DNA of 64,000 nt from Asterias amurensis (taxonomy: Eukaryota > Echinodermata > Asteroidea > Forcipulatida > Asteriidae): positions 20,542,965-20,606,964 of the forward strand of contig NC_092656.1 of the NCBI RefSeq assembly GCF_032118995.1, given 5' to 3'. Both the position numbers and the translations under genes were made by a program. This document shows positions 1 through 12,000 of this stretch, piece after piece (position 1 is the stretch's first letter; every line of letters begins with the position of its first letter). The notes beneath the pieces are model-generated. The model ran no database searches and was not told where the DNA came from. It saw only the letters and a list, made by a program, of their open reading frames with translations.

Positions 1-244
1 AGTGGTAGGTAGAAATCATTCTGCCCAGACTTAAAGTGTTTTGTGTTAAAGTCCATTGAGTCAGGATCTGAGTCTTAAATGTTTTTGATCCCGATATCGG
101 ACAGATGGTACATGTATCACCCCGTCTCCCCCCCCCATGTCCAATACACTATTTTTCTCTGGTAAAGAAGTACCCTTCCCCCTCCCCTTACATTCCTCCA
201 ACAAATTCCTGAGATTTCAAGCACACAATGAAGATACATGTTTC

Positions 245-408
245 AAGACCAGGGGTCAATTTCACAAAGAGTTAAGATTGATCTTACCTGTGTATCAATC
301 TTAATTGCTAAGCAAAATGTCAAGTCGCAATTCAGATCACTACAGTGATACAGACAACTCATTTTAATGTGAATCTTAGTGCTTTATGAAGTAAAGCCCA
401 GAACTGGA
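245..408. repeat. Small inverted-repeat (MITE-like) fragment, GATTGATCTTA type
   Basis: Begins near GGGGTCAATTTCACAAAGAG and holds TTAAGATTGATCTTA and GTATCAATCTTAATT; ends near CTTTATGAAGTAAAGCCC. A relative in opposite orientation lies at 3870-3990 in an FKBP8 intron. It shares the outer motif (C)AATTTCA(T/C)(A/G)AA with many other elements in this window. Confidence 0.5.
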
Positions 409-427
409 GCCCACACTCTGCTGGGTC

Positions 428-1160
428 CAATTTCATGGCTCTGCTTACCGTAGCACAGAATCGGGGCTTACGGAAGCAGGGACTTCTGTGCTTATGGCAA
501 GCGTAGTTCACGGGTTAGCGGCAAATTTTGGCTTCTGCGCGAGCGTACTCCCCGTTACTAGGCATTCTAGGCTTACAAGGCTAGCACAGAAATTCGGCGC
601 TTGCACATAAGCGGGTAATCGTGATCGTAAGCGCAGAACACAACATACCACGATTCTCTTTCTATTCTTCAATTGGACTCCCTCCAGTCTCGAAGACACA
701 AACTCTGCCACCAATTTGCAGAGAAGGCAAGCGCTTCTGTGAGATTTTCGAGGTGGTTCCCTGCTTCTGTAAACAACTCATCTAGGCAACTCCGCCAACG
801 AGCACAGTTTGGTATGTTTCACTGCAACACCAAAAGATTCCAAAACAGCCCCTTGCCCTACCTCACCAAGCTCCTGAACTCCTAACATGTAATTGCTTAA
901 TTTTCTGGTCTTAAATGTATACAAATGTAGTGAACCTGTTTGTACATATCTGGCAGGTCATTGCTTTTGTGATTTTTTTTTATCAAATGTTCACTATGTA
1001 TTTTCTATTGTAAAGCTTTTTAATAACTAATGTAATATTTTTTAATTATTGTAAATTATGCCGCATACAGCGGTATGCTGCGATGGCATTTTTTAAATAA
1101 ATAAATAAATAAACCAATTTAATAATAATTCGGCGGAAGCAGAGCCATGAAATTGGGCCC
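428..1160. mobile_element. GGGCCCAATTTCAT-family MITE interrupted by a LINE 3' end
   Basis: Left part 428-640 and right part 1130-1160 are the two ends of a MITE whose uninterrupted relative is at 25150-25412. The terminal repeats read CAATTTCATGGCTCTGCTTAC and its complement. Between them sits a truncated LINE tail (separate entry). The internal sequence is full of CTTACG/CGTAAG words, the signature of this family. Confidence 0.7.
640..1122 (+). mobile_element. 5'-truncated non-LTR retrotransposon (LINE) 3' end
   Basis: Frame 676-885 encodes a typical C-terminus of a Jockey/CR1-like LINE ORF2: LQSRRHKLCHQFAEKA, then RWFP, RFQNSPLPYLTKLLNS and stop. About 230 bp of 3' UTR follow, ending in an (AAAT)n tail at 1096-1116. 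Everything upstream in the LINE is missing, as usual for 5' truncation. It lies inside the MITE at 428-1160, so it inserted later than that MITE. Confidence 0.7.
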
Positions 1161-1275
1161 AGATCATAAACCCTAGAGCTTGAGTCCAGTGTACTTGACT
1201 GCTCATCCCTGACCAGCCAGAAAGTTTTCTGCTGCTTTAGTAAATGTTTTTATTTTTATTTGGTTGACTTTTCAG

Positions 1276-4200
1276 CATGGGATTTGTGTCTATCTCTGAT
1301 GGAACTTGGTGAAGTTGCCGTCCTCAAGACAACTCCACGCTTTGCTTACGGTGAAAACGGAAGGTAGAGAAGTTTCCCTTTTGTAGGCTTTTCAAAGTGC
1401 CGTTTGCCATGTTTACTCTTTGCTTGTTTTGTACTTATATATTTTTGTCCATAGATATTGATTCTGACTATTCTTATTGTGAGTGCAGAGATTAAATGTT
1501 ACATTGATTTGAATCTTATTTTAGGACACCAGATATTCCGCCCAATGCAGATATTACTTATGAGCTGGAGTTGTTGAAAGTTGAAGAAGCTCCAGATCTA
1601 GACGAGATGAGTGGAGTTGATCTGTGCTCGGTGGCGTAAGAAAAGTTTTGTTTAATTCTCAGTATAGTATTAGCATGACATTTTGGCGAAATTTTTGTTT
1701 CTATTAAAGACAGTGGACACTATTGGTAATTGTCAAAGACCAGTCTTCTCACTTGGTGTATCTCAACATATGCATAAAGTAACCAACCTGTGAAAATTTG
1801 AGCTTAATCGGTCATCGAAGTTGCGAGATAATAATGAAAGAAAAAACACCCTTGTCACACGAAGTTGTGTGCTTTCAGATGCTTGATTTTGAGACCTCAA
1901 ATTCTAAACGTGAGGTCTCGAAATGAAATTTGTGGACAATTACTTTCTCAAAAACTACGTCACTTCAGAGGGAGCCGTTTCTCACAATGTTTTATACCAT
2001 CAACCTCTCCATTACTCGTTACCAAGTAAGGTTTTACGCTAATAATTATTTTGAGTAACTACCAATAGTGTCCACTGCCTTTCAACATAATTTCTTGGTA
2101 AGTCGAGGGAGCTTTTCCCATTTCAAAGTCTCCAAGGCATACTATGTACGGGTGTGAATATAACATGTCCTTCTTCAGCCTCTTTTTCTCATGATTGCTT
2201 TACTACAAATCTATACCAAAGCAGAACTTCTCAAAATGTTAACCCTAACCATCCCCACGTCTGCCAGTGAAGTTTTAAAAACCAATATTGTTCCATGTTT
2301 ACTTGAAGAGACAAGAAGAGGGAGCGAGGGAACGAACTGTACTCAAGAAAAGATTACTCTGGTGCCATCAACTCGTACACAATGTAAGTATCATTGCTCA
2401 ACCTCATCCCCAGGGGGTGATTGAATACACAGTTGACTAACCCCTGGCGTGAGACTTGTCATATCAGTGCCCAACGCTTTTAGTGATAAAACTGCTCGCG
2501 TTACACAGCTATAAAAAAAGAGAAAAAAAGCGAGGGTTTCGAAAAGAGCCATTGACATCTATTATAAACTCATGTTCGTTATACATGTTTTTTTTGTTTT
2601 TTTTCCCCTGGTTTTTTGGCAGGTACCAAAACACATTCAAATTTATGCTAATCATATGTCCCATTGTAACATAGCTGTTGTTCTAGTGCTCATGTATACT
2701 GTGCTTTAGTACTATTACATTCTGATTTTTTTTTAAACCTCTTTTTAACCATCCTATATTCTTTTTCGTTGTCTCATCATAGGGCACTGAAGCTTCTGGA
2801 GGGTGCTATGGTAAGATTTCAGAGAGTTTGTTTTCAACAAGTTCAAAGGTTAAAATAAATATTGTTTGCAAAAGGTCATAACAGCGTGAAGTGACTCGAG
2901 TGATTAAACATTTTGAAAGGGATAATAACATTAGTTTTGAAAACTACTTCATATTCCTGCATCCTCCTTGTTCTCATGATGCACTCGGGGATAATCAAAG
3001 AGTGTAGTCGTATCCAAATTGTGGGCTACGGCTACGGCTGTTTCTAAGGGTGTTGCTAAGGATGCCCTATACTTCGCGTAATGATGCAGGGATCCAGCCA
3101 TAGACGTAGCTGCCAATTTGGTCATTGTCTAACTTGAATACAAAGCTCAGCAGAGCATCGTTTTCATCTCATTTGTTTTGTGTGTGACAAGCAATGTCAG
3201 CCATTTGAAATCAAGAACATTTCATGTTGCATATAACAACAGACTTAATTTTTACGTCTACTTTTTAATGCCTACTTTTTTTGTTGCTGTATAAGTGTGT
3301 GTTTGGTGTAACTTGTTGGGAGTGTTTTGTATCGTTTTAGAGATAGTGATAGAATTCTTAGCTTTGTAATTAATAGACTCACTGTTTAACTGGTTGATAT
3401 GAATATATAAATATGTAATGCATTCTTATTATCATTATCAATATTGCCAGTATTCGCTTTGTAAGTGTATTATAGTTTTGTTTTGTTTTAAATGAAAAAA
3501 AAATTAATGTTTAGTATTGAAAGGTTTCTACATTAATCTGCCATTTAGTGCCATTTTGCCAGATTTGAGGTTGTAACTTAATATTTGTACTAGGCCTAAT
3601 CTGTATCCTTGTATTACGGTATTGCTATTTTCATATCTTTAATCTGCAATTTTACTTATTTTTTTCTATATTGTAACGCCACATAATTTAGCTTTGTGGT
3701 GCCAGTTGTTTTTTTATAAATGATTGATTGAATGACATCTGAGATATTTCTTGACAGGCTTCTGAGGAGGAAGCTTCAAGGAAAGCCGTATCGGATCTGA
3801 AGATCAAATGTTTCAATAACTTAGCAGCTGCCCAACTCAAGGTAAGATTGCCTCACGGATCTTAGAACGAGTTGTCGTTATCACCATAGTGATTTGTATT
3901 GTGACGTCACACCTTGCTTAGTAATTAAGATTGATTCGTACTTAAGATCAATCTTAGCTCTGTTTTAAATCGACCCCCTGGTCTTTAACAATATTACCAA
4001 AAGTATGCTCTGCATTCAAATTTAATGATTGGGTTTTGGTTTTTTTTTTTTTTTACTGAAAAAAACTTTACTCAAGTGGTAACATATTCAGAAGTTGTTT
4101 TGTTGTTTGATTGTTTAGATCGATGCTTACGACCCAGCCCTGAAGTCTTGCACCAGTGTCTTGGACCTGGACTCTGAGAATGTCAAAGCACTCTTCAGAA

Positions 4201-6090
4201 AAGGAAAGGTAAGATCTTCGTCAGTTGAGTATGGAACCCGACCAATACAACATCTTGGGCCTGAGCTACACACTTATACCGTGTCAAACTCAAATAAACT
4301 GGGGTATCTCCTCTGGCAACAAAATTTCAAAAATGGCGTACGAAAATCATATGAGTTGGACACGGCAAAAGTGAGATGCCTGCCAGCCGTAAAAATGAAA
4401 CAAATATACTCGGTAAATTCACAAGCCTATATTTTGTTCACTTCCTCATCTAGTGATCTGGGAGCATTTGTTTTTCCCTGAGGTAGACTTTGTGGGAGAT
4501 TAGTTGCGACTCAAAGCAGTAAAGATTTGTACTCTATCTGTTGCCATTTTAACATCTCTGTGTTTGCACAGGTGCTGGCTTGTCTTGGCGAATATGAAGA
4601 TGCTGTGAAGACGATGAAAGAAGCATTAGCAAAAGAACCTTCAAATAAGGTAAGCTCCTCAGATATACGAGACCAGGCTTGGGCAGATTTCACGAAAGCC
4701 TTTTTGATCATCTGAAATGCCGAAACCGATCGCTGAATTCAAAATCCATCTCGGCTTAGAGAAGGATTTTAGATAATGGTTTCACCAAATCTTTGCTGTG
4801 AATTTACTCATCAGACACAAACTATTAGCGATGATGATCTAGCGATGACTCGTTAGTGGCCACAACGTGTAAGTTTATCGCAAATTTATGACAAGTGTCA
4901 CCATTTTGTGTTATGATTTTATTAGCAGTGTACATCTAGTTTATCCATGAACTTACAAGTAAAATGGCTTTTTATTATCATACTGACTGGGTAGCTTATG
5001 TTCTTTTGAGAAATTGTCTTGCTACATATTCTACCACCGCAGAGTAGATTTTGCGGAACTACCGCAGGGTAGATTTTTCTAAATTCTGGAGACATCTCAC
5101 TTCTGACGTTGCTATTCTTGTAGGTCATTCATCAAGAGTTATCCCGCCTCACAAGCTCAGAGTCCAAACAGCGGCAGTCTGAGAGACAACTCTATCGGCG
5201 TATGGTGGGAGACATGGCCAGCGTCACACAGGTCAACTCCAAAAAATCCATCGTAAGTTTGATGTCCTTTCTTTTAGAATAACGTCCGTCCGATATAATG
5301 GTTCTTTTTATTGGTGCTCAGTGAATGCAATTTATTTGTTAATTGCTTACATGGTGTCACCGCAAACCTCACTTACTTAGTATTTCCTCTATGGTATTTT
5401 CCACCATGCTTGTACAAAAGTCTGATAATATTATTATTTGTTATAAATCAGTATGTGCAGTGTAATATATCAACACTAGAGGGCGCTATTTCCGCAACCC
5501 TTGTAAGCTAGTCATGAGTTACTCGGATGAATAAACGTGTATCTGGAAGTTATACTCTGTGAAGATATCCACTCATTTCATGGTGGCAGCGGTGGGATTC
5601 GAACCCACGCCATCGAAATGACTGGTGCCTAAAAGCAGTTACTTCTTCCCATAGAGTTATACATGTATATAAGAACTAGAGGGCGCACGAGTGATGCTTC
5701 GTGCACAAATGTCACTGGACCGCAAGATGACAAGCGCGTCATTCTGCATGCGCATTGAATATGAAATACACCTTTGAGGTTTTTTATTACTGAACACTCA
5801 CGCGATGCTGTGCGTTCAACTTACAAAATGGCCGCACAAACACACGCTGTGAGATAGCTGTTTTGTCAACTTAGAAAATGGCCACCTTCCGTATACCGGG
5901 GCGCGTATATAGGCCAGTGGGCGGTCTAGTTTTTATATATAACTCTATGCTTCTTCCTCTAACCCTTGTAGTGTCTCTTGTTTTTATTCTACAGAGTATG
6001 TGGTTAGTGGTAACTTTGAGTATCGTTGTTGTAATTATCGCAATCGCAGCCGCAATTTCCACCAAAAGTTTTGAGATACTAACCTGGTGA
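1276..6090 (+). CDS. FKBP8: FKBP8-like peptidyl-prolyl isomerase, 3' part of gene (start upstream of window)
   Basis: Coding exons read at 1276-1363, 1525-1635, 2783-2810, 3758-3841, 4119-4208, 4572-4649, 5124-5252 and 5995-6090 (stop TGA). The first two encode the end of an FKBP domain (FAYGENGR, then TPDIPPNADITYELELL). Exons 3-6 encode TPR helices (IKCFNNLAAAQLK, DSENVKALFRKGK, EYEDAVKTMKEALAKEPSNK). A charged linker follows, and the last exon is a hydrophobic tail anchor (about 20 residues rich in V/I/A) ending in a short tail. FKBP8 proteins are tail-anchored in the outer mitochondrial and ER membranes and bind HSP90, BCL2 and calmodulin; that role is family knowledge. All exons join in phase. 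Odd point: about 25 residues expected between SVA and ALKLLEGAM, the start of TPR1, are not found in 1636-2782. No exon is visible upstream in 1-1275. Confidence 0.88.
1704..2085 (-). mobile_element. TTAA MITE family 1, copy a (FKBP8 intron)
   Basis: Terminal repeats GCAGTGGACACTATTGGTAATT (here GACAGTGG on the left) in inverted orientation, flanked by TTAA on the left and a diverged TTCAA on the right. Orientation is reverse to the other copies. No ORF. The TTAA target suits Kolobok or piggyBac-type transposases; neither is encoded in this window. Confidence 0.8.
2811..3757 (+). other. FKBP8 intron without recognised gene
   Basis: The stretch 3005-3125 has facing arms (GTAGTCGTATCCAAATTG and CAATTTGGTCAT types) and looks like a decayed inverted-repeat element. 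The end, 3660-3735, resembles a retroelement tail (ACGCCACATAATTTAGCTTT then AAATGATTGATTGAATG). I see nothing else. Confidence 0.4.
5575..5960. mobile_element. tRNA-like B-box fragment plus inverted-repeat element in last FKBP8 intron
   Basis: At 5592-5612 GGTGGGATTCGAACCCACGC is a minus-strand tRNA T-arm (Pol III B box), a SINE remnant. From 5647 to 5951 facing ends read CATAGAGTTATACATGTATA and TATATATAACTCTATG, flanking an insert with CG-rich words and AACTAGAGGGCGC. The latter also occurs at 51315-51335 in HERC1, so it is dispersed. Confidence 0.55.
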
Positions 6091-6660
6091 TGGTGACAAA
6101 GGGTGGTGAACTCATTCAAAAGGACGTGATTTGAACTCGGAAGACGGCAAAGTGCAACATTAATCTTTGAAAATATTTAGATTTATTCAAATTTGTTTTT
6201 ATTCTTAAAACTTATTCACCTGTGAACATAATATGTTTTAGATAATGCACAAATAATTTTAATTCAGCAAAACCTTGCCTCATTCTTAGAAAGGGGATGA
6301 ACAAAAACGAATGCATGCTGAAATATTTATCAGGATAAAATTTACTCCATCAACTTGACTGACACCTTGCATCATTGTCACACGTGGCAACTGTCTTCCA
6401 CCCTTGCCATTTTGGGAGTCAAACTGCACTTGCAAAATAAAGTTGAGCATGTAAATGCTAGCCCCCACTTTTGTGTCCCTTTAAACAAAACACTTTTTAT
6501 ATCAAGTTTCACTACAACAAATGTTAAACACGTTGTTTTCTTGCAGAATTTTATCTTTGTTTTGTAAGGCATTTTTCCTAGGGTGCATTGACTGGAGTCA
6601 TTGGTGGTGATATTTTGATCTTAGATAAGTTACAGATTCAGCACAGTTTGTATGTTTGTT
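6091..6660 (+). other. FKBP8 3' flank / 3' UTR region
   Basis: AT-rich sequence directly after the FKBP8 stop. An AATAAA-like word (CAAAATAAAG near 6436) could serve polyadenylation, but this is unsupported by other evidence. No ORF or repeat is recognised. Confidence 0.35.
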
Positions 6661-6930
6661 TATTTGTTAATTTAGATGGATTTTCCATCAAGGGAACTCG
6701 GCAAACTCCCATAAGGGGACATAAACACCAAGCTGGCAACAGCTATCCCTCTTCAAACATTGGCTTAACATCTGATTATGAATTGCAAAAATCAAGAAAT
6801 TGTGGTTAAGTAACGAGATGACAATACTTGTTATAAATGTGAAATCAGTGTTTAGCTTGGTAGGATTCGAACCCACAACCTTGTGATTGCAAGTCCTGTA
6901 GTCTAACCACTGGACCACGGTGAGAGGGCA
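6660..6930 (-). mobile_element. tRNA-derived SINE, subfamily with AACTCCCATAAGGGG body
   Basis: Minus-strand tRNA-like head at 6862-6925: A-box-like TCCAGTGGTTAGACT and B box GTGGGTTCGAATCCTACC. The body toward lower coordinates contains GGCAACAGCTATCCCTCTTC and AACACCAAGCTGGCAAC. The same body recurs at 57380-57520 and, decayed, at 49790-49920, both in HERC1 introns. Confidence 0.7.
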
Positions 6931-7114
6931 CCTTCTCATTGCTGCTGAAAATGCTACAACTGTGCCTTATGTACAGTTATGAACAAAAGATGGGACCAAT
7001 TAAAACAATATAATGTTCTTAAAGCCCATTTTATATTTCTACTAGAGTGTTGAGCCAGCTTGACATATCAATTGATGAATGAAGCACTAAGTTGGCAAGT
7101 TCAACAAATGATTT

Positions 7115-7425
7115 TGTAAGAGTGACTATAAATATAAATATGAATAGTAAACTTGCGGGTACAACCATGAGTAAAATCTCTTTTGAAGGAGTGGTGGCTT
7201 TGAAAAGAGCCGGTTTGGTCTCGACGTTTCGAACAGTATACTCTGCTCGTCTTCAGGAGAATGCTGGACTACTGGTGGTGGTGGGTGGGGCTTATGTATG
7301 GCTTGAGGGATGCACTTTTATTTTGTATTGGAACAAAAAAAAATTGTCTAGAGTAGGATTAGAACCAACGAGCCTGGATTAACGTGCAGGTGCTCTAACA
7401 TCTGGGCTATCTCAGCCCTACTTTG
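7115..7425 (-). mobile_element. Composite SINE with tRNA-like head and histone-type 3' stem-loop
   Basis: On the minus strand: tRNA-like head 7345-7425 (TAGCCCAGATGTTAGAGCAC, then GGTTCTAATCCTACTC), a spacer, then a repeat module 7260-7115. The module contains CGAGCAGAGTATACTGTTCG, AACGTCG, AAACCGGCTCTTTTCAAAGC and TCAAAAGAGATTTTAC. The same module is at 23690-23805 on the plus strand without this head. The stem-loop here has one mismatch in its six-pair stem. Confidence 0.65.
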
Positions 7426-7429
7426 GCTG

Positions 7430-9087
7430 TTACCCTAGTGGTCAATATCTTTGGTCAGAGGTTTTAAAAATTATGGGTTTTTTTTGTGGGGAATGTCAGA
7501 TTGTGTTATGAGTTGTAGTTTTTGTTATGTTTCAAGGTCCAGTTAAAATACTGAAAAGAAAATGGACCAATTTAGAAAAAAAATTATGAATATTTGTATT
7601 GGCACAGACTAAAGCAGTGATGTGTTCTAAGTTCAGCTTAATATGGTGCAGTATTATTGTTAACTCCACAAATGTATGAAAATGTTGATTATTTATCCTT
7701 AAACTTTGGAATTGGAGAAAGCAATTGTCTGCTGTTCGATTTGTACTGAACTTTTAGAAAAGGAATAAAGTAAGATAAGTACGATTGGTTTTGTAGACCG
7801 AATGGAAAAGAAGAGTCCTTTTTGCGACTTAATAGGAACTGTTACGTATGTTCGATTTCCCCCCATACTCGACCCACTTTATGGACGTATTTTATATAAA
7901 CGTGGAATAATACAATCTCTAAAAAAAATCAATTTAATGAAAATGAGGATAAACCTCTTGTCCATGAATGGCTTAAATAGATAGAAATAACAAGATCATC
8001 AAATTTTATTTCAGGAGAAAAGGGATTAGATGCTTCTTAAATTGTAATTAACCATTCGAACGCATTAGTATCATGCCGTATTGCGTACGTACGGCCGTTT
8101 AAAAATGGTGGCCCTCCGAAATCTGTCGAACCCTTACTCTATGGTCGAACGGCCTCGTGGAACTTGAAAATGCGCGCCCATGCCCATTTCACGTTCCAAC
8201 ATGCTGAACATGCATGGACGGCCGAATGTTAACAAAACAGATGTTCCGAGTCTAAGTTTAGAGCATGGCCGAAACTTTTGTCTAATATACTATAGCTGGA
8301 CAATTCGTTGGTAGAAATCCGTAATTGGCTCCTTCTGGTCACCGTATACAATAATTTTTTTCCAAACAAATAAATATTTCAAAAATTGTACTTGCTCTTT
8401 GTGTGAATTCGTTGGGTAAAAGACAGACTTCGCAGTGCAAACAAATTTGCACTTCCAGAACAAAAATTCTTTCCGAAATTTTGCATTTCTGCAGGTAATA
8501 CAAAACAGACTTCGAAGGCAAGAACCTTTTTAGAAATTTTGTGCATTTTTGCAGGTAATTTAGTTCAGAATTTGCAGTTCAAGAACCTATTAGAAATTGC
8601 GCATTTATTTAACAGGTTGCCAGTCTTTTCGACATAAGCAACTATTGCGTTACAAAACACAGGCCTTCCGAAATTTCCATAATCAATGTGCGCTGAACAA
8701 TAATCCTTACTTGGTGATTCACTGAATATATGGGGGTTGACTTGGGCAAAGGGTAGCCTGCGACAACCCTTGGAATCAAGGTCCCAACTCTAGGTCCATG
8801 GTACATCGATCGTATGCCTACGCAGTGGGCATATTTAGTACGATCTATTGCCTCTATTTACAACTCAACACTCGTTTTATTATCTGGTAAACATACAGGT
8901 TTACTGGTGTCCTTGCTCTAAACCATTGTGAGATTAGCACAGACCGATATTTAGATAAACAGCACAGTCGGTTCCATCCACTGTTATAAACAAAGTAGGC
9001 CAACTCGTTCGGCTCAGTGAAAACAACGGTACTGAGGCTAGCAACATAAATCGCCGGGTATTTTAGTTTTGATTTGAATCCAGCAAA
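7430..9087. other. Intergenic stretch FKBP8 to SLC27A
   Basis: AT-rich intergenic sequence. At 8330-8610 there is short-range similarity between segments (AACAAAAATTCTTTCCGAAATTTTG, TTTTTAGAAATTTTGTGCA, and two TGCAGGTAAT words), suggesting an old local duplication. The part 8700-9087 upstream of the SLC27A start probably includes its promoter and 5' UTR, but no TATA box or initiator is clear. Confidence 0.35.
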
Positions 9088-12000
9088 ATGCCCGGGAACC
9101 CGTCAGGGCTTCAAATTGTTGGTGCAGCCGCTGCAACTTTGGCATGCGTGCCCATCGCGACCGCTGCTGCCCTACGCATGAAGTACGGTCCCACGGTCTT
9201 CGAGGATCTGAAAGCCATACGGAGGCAAATAGCATTAAGGAAGACTTTAACTGAAATGAGAAAGAAAAACGTCAAGCTGATCGACTACTTTGAATCCCAC
9301 GCGAGGGAAATCCCCGAGAAGGTTTTTGTGTTGTATAAAGATGAAGTCCACACGTACGGAGGAATTGACGACGAATCCAACAAGTTCGCCAATTTCGCCC
9401 TGAGGAGCGGGGCGATAGACGGCAAGCCCACGGTAGCAATCTTCATGTTCAACGAGCCAAATTTTGTTCTGTCATGGCTGGCCTTCAACAAACTCGGGCT
9501 GACGACTGCACTCTTGAACTACAATCTCAGAGGAGATGTTCTGCTACATTGCATCAAAACATGCAATGTGAAGGCGGTTGCTTGCGGGACAGGTAAGAGG
9601 GAGTAAACTTTACCAAAGGCCGATCTGCCACTCAGAGGCGTTTCTGTATTACGAAGAAGTGAGACTAAAGGCAGGATTAACATTATTGATTCATATATTG
9701 TGTGTGTTTTGAGATACCTGAGAAAAGCTGAAATCTTTATCAGTTCAAATAAAATGACATCGATGGTTTCTAATTAAGTTATTCAAACAAAAGTTTTGTT
9801 AAAGGCAGTGGACACTATTGGTAATTACTCAAAATAATTATTAGCTTAAAGCCTTTCATGGTGACGAGTAATGGGTAGATGTTGATAGTATAAAACATTG
9901 TGAGAAACGGCTCCCTCTGTAGTGCCATAGTTTTCGAGAAAGAAGTAATTTTCCACGAATTTGATTTCGAGACCTCAGATTTAGAACTTGAGGTCTCAAA
10001 ATCAACCATCTAAACGCACACAACTTCGTGTGACAAGGGTGATTTTTCTTTCATTATTATCTCGCAAGTTCGATGACCGATTGAGCTCAAATTTTCACAG
10101 GTTTGTTGTTTTATGCATATGTTGAGATACACCAACTGTGAAGGCTAGTCTTTGACAATTACCAATAGTGTCCACTGCCTTTAACAATAATATTTCAATC
10201 TATTCATATTCAATAATTAATCATTCTTGATTTGTTTAAATTATCAGACTCCCGCTTAATTGAAGCTTTACAGGCCATCCTCCCTGAACTACATGCACTC
10301 GGGGTACAGGTTTGGATTCTTGGGAAAACCTTGAATGTGGAGCTTCCTTCTGGAATGGTTTATGTCGACACTTTGAATGCATGTAGCGACCCTATACCAA
10401 AAAGTCTACGCGATGAGGTACCAAACGAAACCGATGCACTGTACGTGTTTACCTCAGGGACAACAGGTAGGCTTTTGTTATGAGAGAGGTCATAAATAAT
10501 ATGAATATTCATAATGCGTCGGTACCCATCACATTAATTTACCATATATTATTATTATTACAATGATTATTATAATGGTTTATTGCCAAAAGCAAATTTG
10601 CATTGATTAATGAGAAAAATTGCAAACTTTTAAACGGTAAACGCAAAAGACAAGACAATAACAAATTTATGATGATTGCATATAAAATGCAAAAGGATTT
10701 TGTGAAGGTACTCTGAATGTTAATACAGCTTTGAAATGAACAAAAACCAATGAAAGATCAAAATTAAGTTTGGCGTTCAAAATTCCCCCTTCAAAAGTAC
10801 AAACCAAATTCAAGTGCAGGTAATTAGGCAGGAAGCACAATCAAATAAAGATTGTACAAGTGACGTGGTATTTTGGCTGGTAACCCTGTTCTGGTATAAG
10901 CATGTACTATGAGCTACTTTTTGTGTCTAAAGGGAAGGTACATGTTTGGTAATTACTCAAAACAAATAATTAACTTAAAAACTTACTTGGTAACGAGCAT
11001 TGAAGAGCTGTTGATAGTATAAAACATTGTGGGAAACGACTCCCTCTGAAGTAACGTAGTTTTTGAGAAAGAGGTAATTTCTCACTAAAATAATAACATA
11101 CTTCTAGCTAGAAGTCTTTTATTCCTGTGGTAAAAGGTTCTTGCAATTTTTCAGACATTGCTTTGCGAGCATTTTTTGGGTGACAGATCATTTAATGTTT
11201 CTAGTATGCTTATTGTTTTGGTTGGCTTATCTTTTCAATCCTTTTACAGGTCTTCCAAAGGCAGCCAGGATACCATATTATCGTCAGCTAAGAGGAGCTC
11301 ATATACAAGCACCTCTGGAACTGCGTGGAAATGACGTCATTTATGCGCCGTTGCCTCTGTACCATAGCTCGGCTTGTAACATTGGCTTCTGTAATGTTGT
11401 GCGAGTTGGTAAGAAAGTAGTTAAACTTTCTGCACACACACGCACCCACGCGCACCCACACACAAAGATTGAATGAAGATGTTGTCATATAGGATTTGAG
11501 ATGTTGTCAGCCGTCGATTTCACCAAACTCTTCCTAACTCAGGATTAATCTTAGGACTTAGGACGAGTTAAGTTCCGTATCCATAAAAGTGAGGACGCAT
11601 CGAACCCATCCTAGTAACTCGAGATAGGATTAAGCCTATAGCGTTTTGTGAAATCGGCTGCTCGTAGGCTAGGCCCTAACATAAAGTTGCCAGCAACACT
11701 TGTTTAACTAAACCTTTAATGGAGGGTATCCTTTGGTAATTACTCTTAAAAAAATTTACGATAAAAAACTTACTTAGTAAGAAGAAAAAACCCGCTACAA
11801 CCTTTTTAAATGAAATTTCCACATGTTCATTTTATTTGAGGGCTATTATATCTACATTATGAGATTATCTTGATGTTGTATTCGCTGTTGGTGAGAATCT
11901 CATTTGGCTAAAAGAAGTCTCCTGACAAACCGACATTCTATCGTTTAACCAAAAATGTCACTAAAAATGTAGAATGCCGGCCTGTTCAATTGCGGAAAGC

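Noticed and set aside
6688-6939. 83-codon minus-strand ORF containing LDYRTCNHKVVGSNPT
   Set aside because: This peptide is the translation of a SINE tRNA-like head (GGGTTCGAATCC encodes VGSNP), a common spurious protein.
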